Of a stretch of 25,001 bases of DNA, positions 22,301 through 25,001 are shown piece by piece (positions within the stretch are counted from its first letter, which is position 1; each line of letters opens with the position of its first letter). The notes under the pieces were generated by a model. It was given only the letters and a program-made list of their open reading frames with translations. It did no database searches and had not been told where the DNA came from. This stretch comes from a virus. The translations under genes were made by a program, and so were the position numbers. The DNA lies in the IMG/VR virus record IMGVR_UViG_3300021962_000603, positions 1 to 25,001 of that record; one strand, 5' to 3'.

Positions 22301-23647
22301 ATATTTTAAATCGTCTTTAGAAATTCGACTGAGATGTACAGCAGATTTAACAGCTTCGGCACCTTTATTAAGTGGTTCAGTAGTGGCGCAACCCGGAGTG
22401 CCTGCTACGCAAGCAGCAGCAAGAGCAGCACCGGCTATACGGTCTCGAACACCTTCTTCGACACTATCAGCTTCAAAAAATTCCGGATGCTTTTGAGCAT
22501 AGTCGCGCATGAGTATGCCAGCACGAGCATTGGCTTCATTTTCCCATTTGCTGCCAGTAGCGCCAGCGTCATCAGGAACATCATCCACTTCATGTTGCCG
22601 TGCGTGGGTCAGTTCGTGTGCCACTGTGCGCAATATGTCCATAACATGACGATCGGCCAGGCTTACTTCAAGCAAGTTTTCTTCAGCGTTGTATCGTCCA
22701 AATGTTTTATTGCGTGCCGACCACTGCGGATCACGTTTAAACTTGACTTGTGGATTGTGTTTAATACCCAACTGTTCAACACAGTAGTTGATAAACGACG
22801 ATACTATTTCACTGGTTGATGGCCGCGGCTTTTCATTTAAGAATGTTTGTGTTGATGGACTAACGCCGTCCCATGTTGAACCAGCATCTTCGTTCTTAAA
22901 TCCATACTTGACATAAGGTTTGACCTGTTCACGCTCTTTAAGACTAAGCTCACGATCACGAGCAGCATTGCGAGCATCAACCAATCGCTTGATAGCACCT
23001 TGATTGCGAAGCATTTTGAATGACAAATTTTCGGGACCAAACTCGCCATGCTTGTCCAATCCAGTTTGGCGCATGTTTTTGATACGCTGCATCAGCGCAG
23101 CCATCTTTTCATAATCACCAGACTCCACAGCACTATCAATGCGTGCCGACAAGTCTTCATATTTGCTACGAGTAGAAATGTCATCTACACCCACATCACG
23201 ACGCTTGGGTACTTCGATCCATTCGTCATTTAATACGCTATAAATTCCTTGGCTAATGTGCTTTTTGTTAGCGTTTTGTACATACAGTTCCACTTGCGAG
23301 CCACCAATGGTGATGTCATGCTGCTCGTTATACTGAAACTTTTTAGCATCAAACAACTCGCGATAAACTTCGCTGGTATCAGCTTGGGGTAAATCCACTA
23401 CTAAATGTAAGTCAATGTCCGAGTGCGGTGTGTAAGTGTAAGCAGCATTAGATCCGCTGACGGTGATGTCTTTAAGTTCATAACCCGAAACGCCTAGAAA
23501 TTCGCGAAAGTCGTCGGCTATTTCCAACAGGTGCTTTCGTACATCGGGCTTGAGCTGCTCGTCAGGCGTCCATAAACGAGGATTTAATCGTTGGTTAAAT
23601 TTAACAGCGTCAGCAAGATTGTAGGAATCTAATTCAAGAATATTCAT
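19325..23647 (-). CDS. 1440-aa multidomain protein: nucleotidyltransferase, metalloprotease, amidoligase-like, C-terminal repeats
   Basis: Domains in order: residues 50-125 carry SGSNAAYTYTPHSDIDLHLV (64-83), the GSx(n)DxD signature of Pol beta-type nucleotidyltransferases, with Glu120 as possible third acid. Residues 270-385 hold a zinc metalloprotease motif, VAHELTHARQHE (342-353), with a downstream WENEANARAG glutamate. A hydrophobic Ala-rich stretch (403-424) follows VEE. Residues 675-1065 look like an amidoligase (COOH-NH2 ligase): AGMEFEMIV, GESGLEFISPPLP (898-910), NDSTGLHMNVSI (933-944) and NYIEFRSPGG (1031-1040). Residues 1130-1440 contain about four divergent 60-70-residue modules. 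LTE and LFE near 648-655 and VEE near 398 are possible processing sites. The gene has no Shine-Dalgarno; a TAAATA motif lies just upstream. Likely a virion or injected effector polyprotein. Confidence 0.82.
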   Translation of the reverse strand: MNILELDSYNLADAVKFNQRLNPRLWTPDEQLKPDVRKHLLEIADDFREFLGVSGYELKDITVSGSNAAYTYTPHSDIDLHLVVDLPQADTSEVYRELFDAKKFQYNEQHDITIGGSQVELYVQNANKKHISQGIYSVLNDEWIEVPKRRDVGVDDISTRSKYEDLSARIDSAVESGDYEKMAALMQRIKNMRQTGLDKHGEFGPENLSFKMLRNQGAIKRLVDARNAARDRELSLKEREQVKPYVKYGFKNEDAGSTWDGVSPSTQTFLNEKPRPSTSEIVSSFINYCVEQLGIKHNPQVKFKRDPQWSARNKTFGRYNAEENLLEVSLADRHVMDILRTVAHELTHARQHEVDDVPDDAGATGSKWENEANARAGILMRDYAQKHPEFFEADSVEEGVRDRIAGAALAAACVAGTPGCATTEPLNKGAEAVKSAVHLSRISKDDLKYGARQGVKNILRRAANANESSGYIPTKKQARDPRWSMALTKDVKPGATGKEANKLNLNTDSQGHPELLMKGLANALREFKETGRLPGRTAEDYSPDHPPGPESKPTMPKGTLRVDVSDVYDWYKLGQHISNLKGLGKHDFGKGPPSSIISFGDEDTEHKFIKDLEATGLDITDIDPRDPAQPAGMKKVKTDPTYNVNESLTEEALFEINMSISSLRDLARNIDARAGMEFEMIVPGVDTDSYGDGDIEPDYDSDQRSRSWADIREFFHDNDYNSRREVDRLIENLQDEFFEWLGERIDENWEEDEEERVWDWVKENASDDDVREVLELPEDHELTKEDWKNFVEYSIENTNSFHQEAYDDYREEAFNNTEEREFLDAVYPNMSDISGSHDIAWPHYYNPEPETDIGSIASDFEDAIGRKVQYSSSYHGAKRNATDYVIEPDSSLDPDNSGESGLEFISPPLPLDEMLDDLEKVVKWAGRVGAYTNDSTGLHMNVSIPDLSTDKLDYVKLALLLGDEYVLDQFGRSANTYTKSAMRIVRDRINQRPEDAAALLKKMKDNLEAMATKIIHSGETQKYTSINTKGNYIEFRSPGGDWLGEYAANVDKLENTLLRFVVATDAAMDPKKYRQEYLKKLYKVLSPNGSGKDTLEYFAKYVAGEMPKEDLKSFIKQAQLERKVKKGDTGDEKFWWEVSRPGYMASIKVVASSKEEAIRIATQPENYPDWASAANLEAKPVAPYNKEPVRATVGEPQAVGQRSGPTVNGRPSNPDGNYVITPESDRTSVYYRFMAANIDDANIVLRQWRQEHPDQVWLAQRDDNQTLGQPAGGSDSEFRRDRPMSITPTGSNQSVKYEMFSRETGQVYRTYYAADDEMAIEIGNRYRDEMVRDSGMTRGSIGLRRGPLPGSTVDLQRQRAAQAQQQEPQPAASTQQPGGEFTGQWIIKVNGQEIHRLSGIGNNQGDANRKAQEWLLAAIRNGRYNPPPESAEIEVVPEMR

Positions 23648-23670
23648 TGTTTTATATTTAGCGCAAAAGG

Positions 23671-23695
23671 AAAAGCCACTGTTAAAGTGGCTTTT
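23671..23695 (-). terminator. Intrinsic terminator after the glycosyltransferase gene
   Basis: AAAAGCCACT (23671-23680) and AGTGGCTTTT (23686-23695) form a perfect 10-bp stem with a 5-nt loop. On the minus strand the stem ends in TTTT followed by CCTTTT, a T-rich tail as expected for rho-independent termination. It lies in the 65-nt gap after the glycosyltransferase stop and just before the 1440-residue gene. The stem is nearly symmetrical and could also act on plus-strand transcripts, but no plus-strand gene is seen. Confidence 0.88.
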
Positions 23696-23712
23696 GGAGT
23701 TAAACTGGTTTA

Positions 23713-24567
23713 TTACTTCTTTTTCTTTTTGCTTTCAGCAATAACTTCAGATTTGGCTTCGGGAGGCACCATGCTGGCCACCGCTTCTGCTCGCTTTTTG
23801 TCAATTAGCGGAGCAAAGTCGTTCATTAGTGCTTCTTGTGATTCGTGAGCAAATGTGTATGTGCCAGTATGACGTAGCAGAACACGCTTGTCTACCCATA
23901 TTTTGCCTCCAAGATCGCGCCAGTTTTCGCAGAATGTCCAGTCTTCAGAGTAGTACCGATTTTCCCGCACAGCAGTATCAAAGTAAGTTTTCATGTGCGG
24001 ATTTAATTCTTCAGGCAGGCCAATGTCGTTAACAAACGGCTTGGTTGCGGGATGAGCATTTAGCTTTTCAAACACATCGCGTTTGATCAACATAAATCCA
24101 GTGCCAGTTTTGCTAACTTCTTCCAGTCCATCGGGACCAGTTTCGCCGTCGGGGATGCCGTTAACACACCACTTGATGGGCATGCTTTTCATAGGATACA
24201 ATCCACCAATAACGTCCACTTGACGGTTGAGTAGCACTAAAATGTGCCAAGGCTCAAAGCCAATGTCAGCGTCAATAAACAATAAGTGTGTGCTGTCTTT
24301 GCTGGTTAAAAACTTGGCTACCAGCGTGTTACGAGCACGGCTGATCAAACTTTCATTTGTTAGCGTTTCCATGGTCCAATCAATGCCTAACTGGCGAGCA
24401 GTATTGCCCCATTTGATATAACTCATGAAAGTGGATTCAGTTAGCTGCCCCCCGTAGCAGGGCATGCAGATATGAACCTTTGTTGTCTTTAAGTAGTCAA
24501 TGTTTACTTGAATTTGTCCAGTCACTGGCTTAGAAGGCAGCTCTGTTGTGGGTTTAGCGTCAGCCAT
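23713..24567 (-). CDS. GT-A (family 2-like) glycosyltransferase
   Basis: This 284-residue protein begins, after a 30-residue charged leader, with VHICMPCYGGQLTES (31-45), the first strand of a GT-A fold, then SRARNTLVAKFL (76-87) and LLFIDADIGF (95-104), whose DAD (Asp99, Asp101) matches the metal- and nucleotide-sugar-binding DxD motif. KTGTGFMLIKRDVFEKL and YYSEDWTFCENWRDLG (near residues 205-220) fit the acceptor-site end of the domain, with ED as a candidate catalytic base. The tail is poly-lysine. AAGGAT supports the ATG at 24565-24567. It probably transfers a sugar to virion proteins, modified DNA or host glycan. An intrinsic terminator follows, so it ends a transcription unit. Confidence 0.83.
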   Translation of the reverse strand: MADAKPTTELPSKPVTGQIQVNIDYLKTTKVHICMPCYGGQLTESTFMSYIKWGNTARQLGIDWTMETLTNESLISRARNTLVAKFLTSKDSTHLLFIDADIGFEPWHILVLLNRQVDVIGGLYPMKSMPIKWCVNGIPDGETGPDGLEEVSKTGTGFMLIKRDVFEKLNAHPATKPFVNDIGLPEELNPHMKTYFDTAVRENRYYSEDWTFCENWRDLGGKIWVDKRVLLRHTGTYTFAHESQEALMNDFAPLIDKKRAEAVASMVPPEAKSEVIAESKKKKK

Positions 24568-24591
24568 AAAATCCTTAATGTTGGTTAGTAA

Positions 24592-24599
24592 TATTTACT
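24592..24599 (-). promoter_or_regulatory. Candidate late promoter before glycosyltransferase
   Basis: The minus strand reads AGTAAATA in the 36-nt gap between the 121-residue gene and the glycosyltransferase, 24 nt before the ATG and upstream of its AAGGAT ribosome-binding site. The TAAATA core is the same as at 3801-3808 and 14989-14996. Confidence 0.38.
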
Positions 24600-24603
24600 A
24601 ACT

Positions 24604-24969
24604 TTATCTTCGGTTGTAATTTTTTTCGTCGATGTAATCGGGGCGGATGTGTGTAAAATCCAGGGTAACGGCATTAGCTTCTTGCTCTAATATCAACACA
24701 CGCTCCATCCAGCCAACTGTTTTTTCTGCGCCGATTGAACGTGCTTCTTTGATGTATTTTTGTGCTTGTTCTACAATGCCTAATTTTTTGTCAAATATAT
24801 CGCGTATGGCTGGATCAGGTTGGCCATACAAATCAGCAATCACTTGATTCTTGTCATGGTCATTGCCCTTGATATACATTTTGCGTATTTCGCTGGCTGA
24901 GTTGGCATCAACTCCATTTACTTTAAAGTTAACAGTAGGTGTAATAATAACATAACCATGTTTGGTCAT
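24604..24969 (-). CDS. Small hypothetical protein (121 aa)
   Basis: This 121-residue soluble protein begins MTKHGYVIITPTVNFKVNGV, a beta-hairpin-like segment, followed by long charged helices (residues 25-100) and a Tyr/Asn/Arg-rich tail. No signal peptide, membrane segment or catalytic motif is seen. The ATG at 24967-24969 overlaps a stop codon in an upstream frame (ATGA), suggesting coupling to a gene beyond the window. It is followed by a short gap with a candidate late promoter and the glycosyltransferase gene. Function unknown. Confidence 0.72.
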   Translation of the reverse strand: MTKHGYVIITPTVNFKVNGVDANSASEIRKMYIKGNDHDKNQVIADLYGQPDPAIRDIFDKKLGIVEQAQKYIKEARSIGAEKTVGWMERVLILEQEANAVTLDFTHIRPDYIDEKNYNRR

Positions 24970-25001
24970 TGGCTTGATGCTTCGTTTATTTTGTGGTAGC
25001 A
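24966..25001 (-). CDS. Possible C-terminal end of an upstream gene (11 codons)
   Basis: One frame is open from the right window edge to a TGA at 24966-24968, ending in CYHKINEASSQ. Its stop overlaps the ATG of the next gene as ATGA, the arrangement used throughout this genome. The piece is too short to identify. Confidence 0.35.
   Translation of the reverse strand, partial: CYHKINEASSQ

Overview
The window looks like part of the genome of a T4-like tailed phage (myovirus-type replication genes) that infects a Gram-negative bacterium. The evidence is a family B DNA polymerase with T4 gp43 architecture, a gp45-like sliding clamp, a DsbA-like small protein, tightly packed genes with 1-11 nt overlaps, and Sec and lipoprotein signals that suit a Gram-negative envelope. 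Every gene I can support is on the minus strand, so transcription runs from high to low coordinates. No tRNA, rRNA, IS element, CRISPR array, integrase, portal, terminase or prohead protease gene was seen.

Region A (25001 to about 17720): a small unknown protein, a GT-A-type glycosyltransferase and a clear intrinsic terminator, then a 1440-residue multidomain protein (nucleotidyltransferase, HExxH metalloprotease, amidoligase-like domain, C-terminal repeats), then two tail-fibre or decoration-type proteins. Region B (about 17720 to 9036): a 664-residue protein with two GNAT acetyltransferase modules and a C-terminal GH19 lysozyme/chitinase domain; several small proteins; an envelope pair (a lipoprotein with a GH16-like ExDxxE motif and a 12-cysteine secreted protein); an SGNH-like hydrolase; a Dps-type ferritin; and two acidic, modular proteins of 233 and 525 residues. 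Region C (about 9035 to 7445): a structured intergenic element, a second glycosyltransferase, a near-consensus sigma70 promoter, the DsbA-like gene and a structured leader before the polymerase. Region D (7444 to 1): DNA polymerase, a methyltransferase-like protein, the sliding clamp, then a chain coupled by 4-nt overlaps: DpdA-type transglycosylase, an unknown 168-residue protein, a QueD-like protein, a 75-residue protein and a truncated gene.

Two systems stand out. First, regions A and B hold several proteins whose N-termini resemble T4 capsid-targeting sequences, and whose interiors carry repeated GVAE or GVDE tetrapeptides, the type of site (small hydrophobic-x-Glu) cut by T4-type prohead proteases. 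I infer a set of head-packaged polyproteins that are cut into modules (acetyltransferase, GH19, amidoligase, metalloprotease and others) and perhaps injected with the DNA. Second, the dpdA-queD cluster, translationally coupled to the sliding clamp, suggests that the phage replaces some guanines in its DNA with 7-deazaguanine derivatives to evade host restriction. Family calls rest on motif reading alone, with no database search.
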